Assembly (NCBI RefSeq): GCF_003086295.3
Contig: NC_092050.1
Coordinates: forward strand, 154,572,699 to 154,636,698
Source of the DNA: Arachis hypogaea
Lineage: Eukaryota > Streptophyta > Magnoliopsida > Fabales > Fabaceae
DNA length: 64,000 nucleotides
Reading direction: 5' to 3'
Numbering within the stretch: the first letter of the stretch is position 1; every line of letters begins with the position of its first letter. Position numbers and translations under genes: made by a program. The notes beneath the pieces are model-generated. The model saw only the letters and a list, made by a program, of their open reading frames with translations. It was not told where the DNA came from and ran no database searches. Positions 1 to 10,319 of the stretch are shown piece after piece.

Positions 1-363
1 ATGCCTTACCACAGAAGCATCAACAAAGTAGAAAATTGGAATCACCAACTGTCCCTTCTTTTTCATGCACCCCATGATCTCAACCAACTCATCAAGACAC
101 CAACTTGAGGATGCATAGTTTTCTGAGAAAACAACCACAGCAATTCTAGACTCTTCAATTGCTTTGACTAGTGCATATGGAATCCCTTCTCCTTTCTTCA
201 GCCTTATGTCATCTCTGAAAATGTGGATTCCCTTTCTGTCCAAGGCATCGGCAAGGTAGCCGGTGAAGTTGCGACGCGTGTCTTTCCCGTGGAAGCTCAC
301 AAAGACATCATATGTCCAACCATGGTTTGAGCAAGAAGTGGAAGAAGAATCTTGATTTGCCAT
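1..363 (-). CDS. TNL gene A, TIR exon (partial, runs off left edge)
   Basis: The first 121 codons of a TIR-domain immune receptor start at an ATG at 361-363 and stay open to the window edge. YDVFVSF is at residues 18-24, and the FRG-D-TR loop reads FHGKDTR (R to H at residue 25). The SWCLDE block at 87-92 carries the glutamate (E92) that is catalytic in plant TIR NADases. Late in the domain VDASVVRH replaces the common VDPSDVRH. Family knowledge predicts a cytoplasmic or nuclear TNL that cleaves NAD+ once activated. The NB-ARC and LRR parts would lie to the left of the window. The TIR assignment is firm; whether the gene is intact cannot be judged. Confidence 0.9.
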   Translation of the reverse strand, partial: MANQDSSSTSCSNHGWTYDVFVSFHGKDTRRNFTGYLADALDRKGIHIFRDDIRLKKGEGIPYALVKAIEESRIAVVVFSENYASSSWCLDELVEIMGCMKKKGQLVIPIFYFVDASVVRH

Positions 364-959
364 AGATAGCTCCTAAAGCTATTCTTAGCAATTCCTATAC
401 ATGCTTATTATTATGCTATCACAAAAAAATGTGAAAGAGTTTTAGATGAAACCATATGAAGTGCCATAAGTACCATCAAGCTAGCTAGATTAACTAATTT
501 TTCCAGTTGACTTTGGTTACATAAATTGTTGGCACTTGGCATTATAATGGAACATATAGAAGTCAACGAAATGAGAACCCACTGTTAACATTGATATTGG
601 TGACAAGTTGTCATATATTCATTTGGATTAATTAATTTTAGTTTTCCAAACTGACAAACTAACAATGCGAAGTATAAGTCACCATTAGATACTAACAAAT
701 AACTTTTTTTTTTCTTTTTTTTTCCTTTAATGATGATACGGTGTCTAAGCTACTAAATAATTTAACCTGTTATTATAATTATTCTATCCAAAATCTAGAA
801 GGGAAAACCGAGGGAAAAAAATACTGGTGGAAATATTGTAAATCAATTCATAGTTTCGCTTACATAGTGAAGAATAAGTTAAAAATATGAAGGTTCTGCT
901 TCAGGGAATAATAAAAAGTAAATGTTTAATAGATAATGCATGTTATACAATATATATAA
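364..959. other. AT-rich intergenic stretch upstream of gene A
   Basis: No coding signal is visible. This holds the presumed promoter of gene A and A/T homopolymer runs near 700-730. Confidence 0.5.
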
Positions 960-1170
960 ATATGAAGGTTCTTATAAATTCCTGTTTTTCACAATCTACT
1001 AAAATTTTCTTGCAGTAGTGATCATGAGCATTCGGCAATGGTTTTTTTATTGTTTTTCTTTGTAAAAGTGTGATCACATTCCCATTGGCCACATTTTTCC
1101 TCAAATTCATCCAGTTGAAAATCCCTATACTCCTGTGTCCTGTCGAAAATCCAATCCTAGGTTTCGCACC
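960..1170 (-). pseudogene. Decayed copy of the coiled-coil exon (exon 6) downstream of TNL B
   Basis: This stretch lines up base by base, with many changes and indels, with the 3' end of the coiled-coil exon whose better copy begins at 9508. Shared blocks include CTTATAAATTCC, the TTTTCT-GCAG segment, and the stretch around CCCATTG-CACATT and TCATCCA. The reading frame is destroyed. It lies downstream of TNL B in the same orientation and order as in C and F, so B probably once had the same extra exon. Confidence 0.6.
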
Positions 1171-1957
1171 TCTTCAAAGTTCAAAGCTCCATTAGAATGT
1201 TCGGGAATAATTATTAGAAATGCGCGCCAAATTCACTGAAGGAACAAAATTAGCACAAAATTACTAGAATAGATAAAATGGAGGAGGATTGGAGGAATAT
1301 ACTATTAAGTTATTTAGATACTAAACTTTTAAAATAACAAATATCCGCATGTCTAGCAACGAATATATAGTTCAGACAGTGCAAATTATTAAAAAATTGT
1401 GAATACAAATATTGTGTTCTTTACTTCTTTTAGATATATATTAATTTATGAATACATTAAAAAATGAAAACAACTAAACAAGATATAATGAAAGAAGCAT
1501 ATTTTAAAATGACTAGTTCATTGTAGAAGATGTTGGTAATGAGACAACTATGTAGTCGAAAAATATAAGCCACTTCAAAATACTAAGATATTAATTAAGA
1601 AAATAATAATGTCACTCCTTGTCTGATTTTTTTTATTGTATTCTGTATAAATTTATAAAAGAAATATTATCAAAATAAGAGTGATATAACGATATTATCA
1701 TCTTTTTATTAATTATAATGAATAAAAAAAAAAATACTAAGATACTAAAAATTGTCTAACAATGAAATTGTAATTTATGCAAATATTTAACTGCATATTA
1801 TCTAATACAATAATAAATAGCTTAAAGCTATACTTTAATGTTGTTAACAATATAAAATATTTTATTTTGAAAGTGTATTAAAAACAATGATATTGTAAAA
1901 ATATAAAAGCACACGCATTAAAGAAAAAAAAAAAAAGAATACCACAAATGCATTTAC
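1171..1957. other. AT-rich stretch after TNL B exon 5
   Basis: No gene is visible. By analogy with gene C this was the last intron of TNL B. It has A/T runs and poly-A at 1922-1936. Confidence 0.4.
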
Positions 1958-2507
1958 CTTTCACTATGCTAGTTCCACTTTGCTGTGTTGAATCCACTGA
2001 ATTAGATTCCCCAGTAACATTATTATAAGGATTGGTGAATTGGACATCCTTCATGCTATTTTTTCCTTTGAATACATGAATTCCAATTTGCATGTCAATT
2101 TCTGTCCATCCCCTTGGAGAATAGACATCAACAAAAATCTTGGCATGATTCCATTCTTTATTTCTCACAAGTGCTTCATTCACACTGTTTTCATTATTCA
2201 TTTGTTTTTCATGGAGAATGAATATATGATCAGCTTCTGCCTCTTGCACAAACCAATACTTCTTGTTCTCTAGAAGCCACTTATTTACAGTATTGCCATT
2301 GATCTCCAATTTGGGGCAAAAATAGAATGCTATTTGGTGTTTACCCAATGCTCCAAGGAAAACACAAAGTGAAATGGCAGGAAACTTATTTCGAAACCAG
2401 AAAGAGACTGATGAATTTCCATTTTTACAGGGATGGAACCACTCTGGAATGCAATTCCCTGACCCTGGCACAAAACGCCATATGTTTCTACCCACCTCGC
2501 CTAATTC
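1958..2507 (-). CDS. TNL B exon 5: post-LRR C-JID-like domain
   Basis: The exon is 550 nt and ends in phase 1 at AAAG|GTAAATG. It opens with FVPGSGNCIPEWF and a WFRNKFPAISLC strand, matching the PG-x-IP-x-WF start of the C-terminal jelly-roll domain of TNLs such as RPP1 and ROQ1. Confidence 0.75.
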
Positions 2508-5500
2508 CTGCTGACCATAGTTTTATTAAATGTATCAATTAAAGTTAAAAGATTATGGTACCAAGAACTATTAAATCAAATATGGTTCGAATTCGTTAAT
2601 AAAAATTTTCTAAAAATATTTTAAAATACGATAAAAATAATAAAAAATATATTTTTTTAAAAGTAAGAAATAACTTTTGTAAGTAAGTATATGAATCTAT
2701 TTACAAATTTGATAAGGTTGCAGAGATTTTTGGATTAATTAAACTTAATATATATTATAAACACAAAATATAGATAGTATATATAGCACCTAAATAAATG
2801 TAATGTAATGTAACTAAATATAATACAAATAAATGACATTTCATTTTTAATCATGTATTTATTCTTACAAATATTTTACTAGGATTTAAAGTTTAGAAGT
2901 TTAAATACTTTTTTAACACAATAAATATTCAAAATCTGAAAAAATATCATTTTTCAATACAATATTAGTGGAGACTCACATGTAGTTGTTTTTACGTGAA
3001 GGAGTTGATAGCTGAAAATCGTTAAATGATTTAACAAGTTTGATTAAATTGTAATCTAACCATTTTCAACAGTCAATTTCAGGTAAAGATAGCTACATGT
3101 GAGTTAATGAAGAGGTATCAATTACTGAAGAGACACAAACCTCATTCAATAGCATGCTTATATATGAGGAAGGCAGGCTCAAGCAATTTGTTGCGGATAA
3201 ACCTTCTGGTGGAATTCCTTTGATTATCTGAAGATTTTCACAATTATCTACAATGAGTCTCCTGAAATTGTAGTATTCTTTGGTACTTCCAGGAAGAATT
3301 GTGAGGTCTAAATCTTCTAAAGATCTACAACATGTCACGGAAAGTGTTTCCAAGTTGGGTGGAAGCCATCTAATCCTCTGAAGATTATGACACTGATCCA
3401 AATTCAATTCCTTCAAAAGAGGACACTCCATGATGCAATCAGGAAGGAATGTGAAATTAACACGGAACAAGTCTAATTCTTCCATATACATAGAAAACCA
3501 ACCAAATAAGTTTGGAAATATTTCATCTGATATAGTACACTGAGATGCATGAAGTGTGCTGTTTGAAGACTCAATCCAACTCAATTTTTCTTCACCTTCA
3601 TCTTGGTTAGGTGTTCGACAAAACAAGATGTGTCTCAGTTCCGGCAATAAGGTAATGTTGCTCGGTAACTGAAGCATTCCACATTCAAACATTTCCAAGT
3701 CTCGAAGCCGAGTAAGATTTTGGATGGAATTTGGCAATTCTTTTATGGGAGTATACTGCAATCTTAGCCGTGTTATCTTTTCCATCTTGTCTAATATCTC
3801 TGGAAAATTCTCAAGGCTTGAACACCATGAGAGATCAAGTTCTTCAAGAGATGGCAACAAAAGGGATGGAAAGCTTCTGAGCTTACAACAACCAAAGGCA
3901 TTAAGTAATCTAAGTTTAATCAAAAACCCAACTGACTCGTCAATTTCAATCAAATTCACACAGTATGAAAATGATAATTCTACTAAATTCTCTGCAGAAA
4001 ATAGATCAGGTATAGCTTTTATGGCAGTGCAATCTAACTCAAGCTTTGTTAAATTCTCCATCTTTTCTAAGATTTTTGGAAAATTCTCAAGATTTGAGCA
4101 GCTGGTGAAGTTGAGTTCTTCAATAGATGGTAACTTAAGGGGTGGGAAGCTCCTAAGCTTGCTGCAACCAAAGGCATTTAATATCTTAAGCTTCCTCAGA
4201 TTTCCAACCGATTCATCAATTTCAGTCAAACTCTCACAGTTTGAGAATGATAGTTCTTCCAGATTTGGGGTAGAAGATAGACTAGGTATAGCTTTTACAC
4301 ATTCAGCATCATCAAAATTCAAAACTCTCATGTTCACAAACTCCTGGAAAAGTCAATTAAAAGGAATCACATGAATGTTAGTTAATAGAATGAGTCATTC
4401 AATATGGCATACTTTTAGAACTTGCCTTGAGAAAATTGAGTGACATTAAGCGATTACTGGGTAACTTGAACAGGACAAGTTCCTTTGGACAAAAATTAGC
4501 TGGTAAAGAACGTGAAGAATATCCTGGCCATTCAAATACTCTCAAACTATTGGGAAGGTGATTGGGATCTTGCGAAAAATAGACATTTCGATTTATAAGA
4601 GTTTTGAGACTTTTCATATCTTTGAAGCCTTCTCCATCCCATTCCACCACTTGTTCTTTTGAGCTGGAAAGGTCTAGAACTATCATTTCAATTTTATCAT
4701 GAATGCCCTGTCAACATATATCATTCAAGTCAAGTAAAGAAATCTAGCAAGAGCCAAGATGAGAAATCAATTCAGTTACATAGATCTTACATACCTTGTG
4801 TTTAAAAAATTGAACTATAGCTTCATAGGACGACAAGAGATAGCGGTGTCCATGCTTTCCTTCTTGTTCAATTTTCCTACCCATTTCATGTATCTTGTCA
4901 TGTAATCTCACCTCATTGTCTTCAATCATTATGAGAGATTTCTCCTCCAAAAGTCGAATAGCATATATTGGGCAGAAACCATGATGTGCACGAAGCATAT
5001 TGTTGACCTCTGTCCTACTGAGTCCTTTAAAGCAACAAGCAATGTCAAGAAACACACTTTGCACTTCTTTCTCCAAACGATCAAAGCTTCTTTTAAGTTT
5101 ATCATAGATTTCTTTGCCAAGATTTCTTTCATAATGGCCTAATGCAGATTCCCATTCATCTGCATTTATACTACCCAAATCAGAACTTATTAATTCCAAA
5201 GCCAATGGATGCTTTGCACAATAAGTCACTGCACGATTTATAACATCATCGAAATGTGGATCAGCTTTCTTCTTCAGTTTCAATTCAAACAATTTACGAG
5301 CATCTTCAAATTTTAACCCATTTAACTCATATTTTGTTTCAATCCCATGAAGTCTTAGTACTTGTTGGTCTTGCGTTGTAACTATGACTCTGCTACCAGA
5401 ACCAAACCAATCTAGCCCTCCAGCAAGTTCTTTCAACTGCTTTTCTTCATCAACGTCATCAAGAATCAAAAGAACCTTCTTTTGGTGTAGCCTATGCTTT

Positions 5501-6775
5501 ATTAGTGGAACACCTTCACTGGGGCCTATCAAACTAATATTCTTTTCTCCAACAATGTCAAAAAGAAGCTTCGCTTGTAGATGTTCCAATCCATGCTTAC
5601 TTGAATTTTCTCTCACGTTTTCAAGAAAGCATGAACTGTCAAATTGGTCAGCTATATAATTAAAAACTGCTTTAGCGAGAGTTGATTTACCTATTCCCCC
5701 AATTCCATGAATTCCTACCATGCAGACTTGGTTATTATTGCATCCAGGTCCTACATCCAAAAGCTTGCATACTTCTTGCACCGGAGACTCCAATCCAACT
5801 GGATGCTTTGCAACGCAGAGAAGAGTGCGATTGACATTTTTGGAGACCACTTCAATGATCTTTTCAATGAACTCAAATTCATATTCGTTCCTATCCAATT
5901 ACAAAATTAACGTTACTATCCGAGTAAAAGTTGACAAACTTTTGATAACTTCTTATAGAATGTTATTTTCATCACTTCAATCCTTGAACTGTACCATCTT
6001 TATGCCAATGAGTTATAACTCAAATGGCATAATCTCTCTATACTCATCTATGACGTCGCATTACATAACATAAAGATGGAATCCTAAATTCTGAATTATA
6101 AACCCTAACTCTAAACTCCAAACTTCTGAATATTAAATCTTAAATCCTAAAATCTAAATATTATAATAGATAGAAAGTAGCAACAAGAAAGGTTTGAGGA
6201 TATAAACTTTTAATAAAACAACTAATTTTACAAAGAAAAAAAAAATATTAAGAATATGGATGAGGTGGTTACTGAAATTTGAAACTGCTGCCGGACAAGT
6301 TAGCTGCTTGCTGAAGAGCTTCTCTCCATTTCTGCACGACGTGGTGGTCATTCCTACTTTGATGCTTAGCCATTGCCTTTTCGTAATCTCCAGTCTGACC
6401 TCGAACATCAGAAGCACTTACACCGTAGAACACCGGAAAAACCAACCGTCCCTTCGCCTTGCTGTTATCCATGATGGCTGCAAGTTCAAGCAAGCAGAAT
6501 GCAGAATCAGCATAACCTGGAGAGAACACAGGGATGGCGGTTTTCGAATCTTGAATTCTCTTCAGGAGCGTTGGCGCGAGCTCCTCTCCTCTCTCAAGCT
6601 CTCTGTCAGCATAGAACGTCCGGATTCCCCTCTGTTTGAGAGCGTAATAGAGATTTCCGGCGAAGTGCTTGCCGGTGTCTGGACCTCGGAAGCTGAGGAA
6701 CACGTCGTAGTCCCATCCGTAGTCTGAGGATGAGGAGTGGGAGGATAGTACCAGTGATAAACGAGGATCTCCCAT
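1958..6775 (-). CDS. TNL gene B, TIR-NBS-LRR receptor with duplicated LRR block
   Basis: Predicted exons: 6273-6775 (TIR), 4795-5890 (NB-ARC), 4426-4707, 3141-4343 (LRR) and 1958-2507 (C-JID-like). Phases join cleanly (2, 0, 0, 0, then 1 at the end). I start at the ATG at 6773-6775 (MGDPRLSL). With intron 5 unspliced, translation would stop at 1878, giving about 1,237 aa. The P-loop GIGGIGKST (residues 230-238) and kinase-2 LLILDD (308-313) are intact. RNBS-B reads TTQD instead of TTRD, GLPLAL reads KHPLAL, and the MHD block reads LHD. The end of the NB-ARC lacks the usual RSRLW motif. A TNL with a drifting nucleotide switch is likely; it may have reduced or altered activity. Function is inferred from family. 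Confidence 0.8.
3141..4343 (-). CDS. TNL B exon 4: LRR domain with internal duplication
   Basis: The exon is 401 codons against 265-266 in C, F and G. Acceptor TTCCAG|GAGTTTG, donor AATGAG|GTTTGT. Two successive blocks of about 104 residues resemble each other (both contain EIDESVG, LNAFGC, KLRSFP, LENFP and ILxKME). Leucine-rich repeats are expected to contact the ligand. Confidence 0.82.
4426..4707 (-). CDS. TNL B exon 3: NB-LRR linker, 282 nt, GC donor
   Basis: Acceptor GACAG|GGCATT. The 5' splice site reads CAAG|GCAAGT, a classic GC donor. The content is IEMIVLDL followed by the short LP-NSLRV-EWPGY block typical of TNLs. Confidence 0.8.
4795..5890 (-). CDS. TNL B exon 2: NB-ARC domain
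   Basis: The exon is 1,096 nt, acceptor GGATAG|GAAC and donor CACAAG|GTATGT. P-loop and kinase-2 are intact; RNBS-B, GLPL and MHD are altered. Together with exon 1 it makes exactly 533 codons, the same total as in gene C. Confidence 0.82.
6273..6775 (-). CDS. TNL B exon 1: TIR domain
   Basis: The exon is 503 nt. YDVFLSF is at 23-29, FRGPDTGKHF follows, and the catalytic-site block reads SAFCLLE with E97 (the usual W is F). The donor is CA|GTAACC at 6273/6272. It is the closest relative of the broken TIR at locus D. Confidence 0.85.
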
Positions 6776-7199
6776 GTTCACTTTTCCCTCTCTTTTTCAC
6801 TACTTCAAAAACCAATAGATTTGTGATAAAAATAACTATAGATTTCCAACTATATAAGCTTACATGTCTCTTTAATGGTTGGTCATTTTTTAAATTTATT
6901 CCCAAACATTTTTCAATTAGTCGTTTAAGGGTTATAAATTAATCATTTTTATCCTTTTGTTATTTTATTAATAATTAAAAAATGTTAAGAAGTCTTTTTT
7001 ATCAATATTTAGCCAACAACTTAATTTTAGTATAATTTATTTAGTCTAATAATCTAACAATATACTTTATTCCATATTTTTAAACTTTGATGGCGAACCA
7101 AGGATCAAAAACAATAAATTCTAACGACTCTGTTCTCGTTAAAAATGAGTTTTTCGAGACTTTTCTCTGTTTCAAACCAAAGAAAATCTGTTATAGGAG
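6776..7199. other. Upstream region of TNL B
   Basis: AT-rich with no coding signal. This is the presumed promoter and 5' region of gene B. Confidence 0.4.
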
Positions 7200-7997
7200 A
7201 TTGTAGGTTTTGAGATGGGTTAGAGTGGATTTGAAACTTATAAGGGAGGCGATCAATTGCAAGAGACTTTATGACCTATAAAGCTAGCATATGATACGCA
7301 AGATAGAATTGTATGGAAGTTTGACAAGGAAGACATTTTTCAATTAACTCTTTTGTGCAGCAGGTGATACAGTCAGAAATAATCCTAGATGATATCACCA
7401 GCTATAGTTTCACCAGAACTATATAGAAATGTTTGGTTCTGCCATGAGTGGAGTTATTTATTTGGTTTGCTTTGATAGGAAGAGTTAATACTAAAGAAAG
7501 ATTGCATAGGCTGAAAATTATTACACACAGTGATGACATGTGCGTATTGTGTAAAAAAGACATTAACATATTTACCACTTATTTTTTGGTTGTGAGTTTA
7601 CTTGACAGATATGGTGTCAATGACTATTTGACTTTGGGAGGTTGTGGTTGGTTCCGGACTCACTAAAAGAATACTTTGAGAGTTGGATATGTGTCAATAA
7701 CAGAAAAGAGGAGGTAACAAGTGACTCATTTGCTTCTTTGCCATTATTTGAAATATTTGGCTAGAGAGAAACAGACAAATCTTTAATAATAAGGAAGCGG
7801 ATGTAGAAGAGGTTTCCAAAAAATCTTTGACCAGCTATAGAGGGTGGAGTAATTTGGATCTCTTTGGTTGTTGATGGCTATGCCCAAGATGACACTAGGA
7901 ATTATTTTTTGTTTAATTTTGTTGGATGTTAATTTTTGAAATTTGGTTCTTTTGTCGCTTCACTTTTTTTGTGTTGAGCTTGCTTGTTCAAAAAAAA
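7200..7997 (+). mobile_element. 3' fragment of a LINE (non-LTR retrotransposon)
   Basis: The decayed 3' end of a plant L1-type ORF2. In-frame pieces include FIWFALIGRVNTKERLHRL and the cysteine pair of the terminal zinc-finger (CVLC), interrupted by stops. A GTTGATGGCTATGCC tail and a short A run near 7990 match the end of the LINE at 59683-62055. Confidence 0.75.
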
Positions 7998-9507
7998 TTC
8001 AAATGACTCTTTAGCATTCTTCTTAATAATTTTCACAAACAATTAATGATGTGAAATGTTAATTGATAACATACATAATCTCTAGCATGTTCAATTGAAT
8101 ACCGACCAAATATGTTTATAAAATTTTATTAGTTTAGTCCATTTTTCCAATTACATAAACCAAAATCTTAGTATAACCTAACGATTAAATTGATAGATTC
8201 TTATAAATATATTTATTCCACGTCTAGTTGAATATGTTAAGTGTCATGTATGTTGTTAATTAATTCTATATCATTAATAATTGAAGGAACTAGAAGTAAC
8301 AAAAGGACAAAAATAATTAATTTTATTGATAAAATTTTTCAGGGATAAATTTATTAAAGGAACTCAACTTTTAAAAACTAATTTGACTATTAGTCTTTAA
8401 TTATTTGAAGTTATAGATAGGATATAAAATTGCATAAAAGTACTTTGCCCAGCCTGGAATTACTTGAAACTAGGATCTATTCACATTTCGAAGTCAATGG
8501 TTAGGGTTTTTGTAATACAAATTAATGCATCGTATTCAAATATTAGGTGAGGACCTGGTTCATCACTTTAATATATTTACCAAAACTAAAGCATTGTCGA
8601 TGTTGACTTGATGGAACTGTAAGAGTGATGAATCTGCTTATTTTATTAACGGGCTAGCATACATCAATCTGACACCGTTGAACGAGATCTGCAGGAAATT
8701 TTATATGAAAAACTTGTTATCCGCTATAATAAGAGCTGTTCTGTTTCGGAACTTCTTGTTTTTGTAAGTGTAACCCATTATGCTTTTAATGATAGATATA
8801 ATTATGACATTAGTCATTATTTAATTATGAATCTAAGTCAACTTAACCCCACAAAACATAAACATTATGTACATTTGATTAGACGCTACTCCGTTCTCTG
8901 CATCTCTCTCTTAATTTGTGCAAGAAGCTCTTTTGCTCTCTTTTAAAAACATTATATAAGCCCAATCCACAGCTAGTCACAAGAATAATCCAGTGGATTG
9001 CAATAATCCTGTATTACAAATAATATAGGCAAATTGCTATAGCTCTAGATTTGTTCAGGAGCACACATAAGTGCATTTTATGGTGCCCAAATTTTGACAA
9101 CAATTACAAGTGTAGTAAAATTTAAAGTCACACTTTTTTATTATTTGATAGTACTTTCTAAGTATTGTCAAGGTTTTAAGTTTTAACATTATCATGGATT
9201 CCCTTGGTTCTGTTAACACACAAAATATATAACCATAAGCACTTGAAAAAAATTGCTGTTAATAGCTGGCCACCCTCAAATGTTACCAATCCATAAATGA
9301 GAAATGCACAATTCTACAATTTTAATCAACCTTACATCATTGTCCAATACACACTTTCTCTGTTAACCACCAAAATCTCTCAAACAAAAGAACCATACAT
9401 ACGGAGTACAATTATGGGACTTAATGCAACATCCATTTTAACTGAAAATCATTTAGATTCATATGTACAGAACAATGGATATTAAATGTATCATTTATGA
9501 TCAGAAC
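7998..9507. other. Intergenic stretch, partly duplicated near 22010-22680
   Basis: No gene is visible. The segments at about 8405-8730 and 8965-9080 match 22010-22310 and 22405-22510 closely, which shows that the region between a B-type TIR and the coiled-coil exon was duplicated. Confidence 0.55.
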
Positions 9508-10319
9508 TTATAAATTCCAGTCTTTTTCAATATTCTGAAAATTTTCTCGCAGTCTTGACCATTCAGCTATGATTTTTGCCTGAGTCTTCTTTGCCAAAGT
9601 GTGCTCTTGTTCCCATTGTGGCACATTCTCCCTTAATTCATCCAATTCAGCTTTAATTGTCTTTCCTTGCTCAAAAATCTCTCTCTTTCTCTTACGAGAG
9701 ATGCTTGCTTTGGATTGAGAATCAGACATATTAGCTTTAATGGCATTGAGTTGCTCAGTTTCTTCCAAAAACCTTTTTTTGTTACTTTCCAGATTCATTT
9801 CCAATTCATCAGCTCTCTGCAAATGAGACATTATAGAATCAATTTTCTTACTTGCTTCACTGTAGTCCCTACTCCAATGAGTCAAAGACTGTGAAGCCTC
9901 TGATATTGCTTTGCTCATTTCTGTTGATATGCTGCCATGATCTGCAGATAATTTAGAGAGGTAATCTAGGTTGGCTTTAAAGATACTGCATAATTCAGGA
10001 TACAACAAAATTGAAGCATCCTGGGAGAGGAATCTTTGTACAGATCTCAATGCTTTTCTGGTTTCTTCATCACTTGGAGTAGCGGTAACCAACTTCTCAT
10101 GGGAATGAGAAAGCATTGGGATGTGAGCAACATCAAGAGAAGCATAAAATGAATCCATTTCATCATCATCATCAACAATCGTTTGATTTTCATCGTTCAA
10201 ATATTTATCAATTGATGAGGTTGAGGATGCAATGCAAGTGGAAACTGGATGTACTTCTTCTACTCCAGCCTTGCCCTTGCCAGAAGATTTAGTATTAGAA
10301 GATTCACCTGGAGCCTTTT
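9508..10319 (-). CDS. TNL C exon 6: acidic and coiled-coil tail
   Basis: The exon is 812 nt, with acceptor CTACAG|AAAAGG in phase 1, matching exon 5. It encodes a serine-rich start, an acidic stretch (VDDDDEMDSFYASLD), then a long charged heptad-like helix ([19 protein letters not shown]) and a basic SRKRKREIF stretch that could be a nuclear signal. It ends EKDWNL. I do not recognise a named domain. The alternative is a separate small gene; the phase match in three copies argues for an exon of the TNL. Confidence 0.65.
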
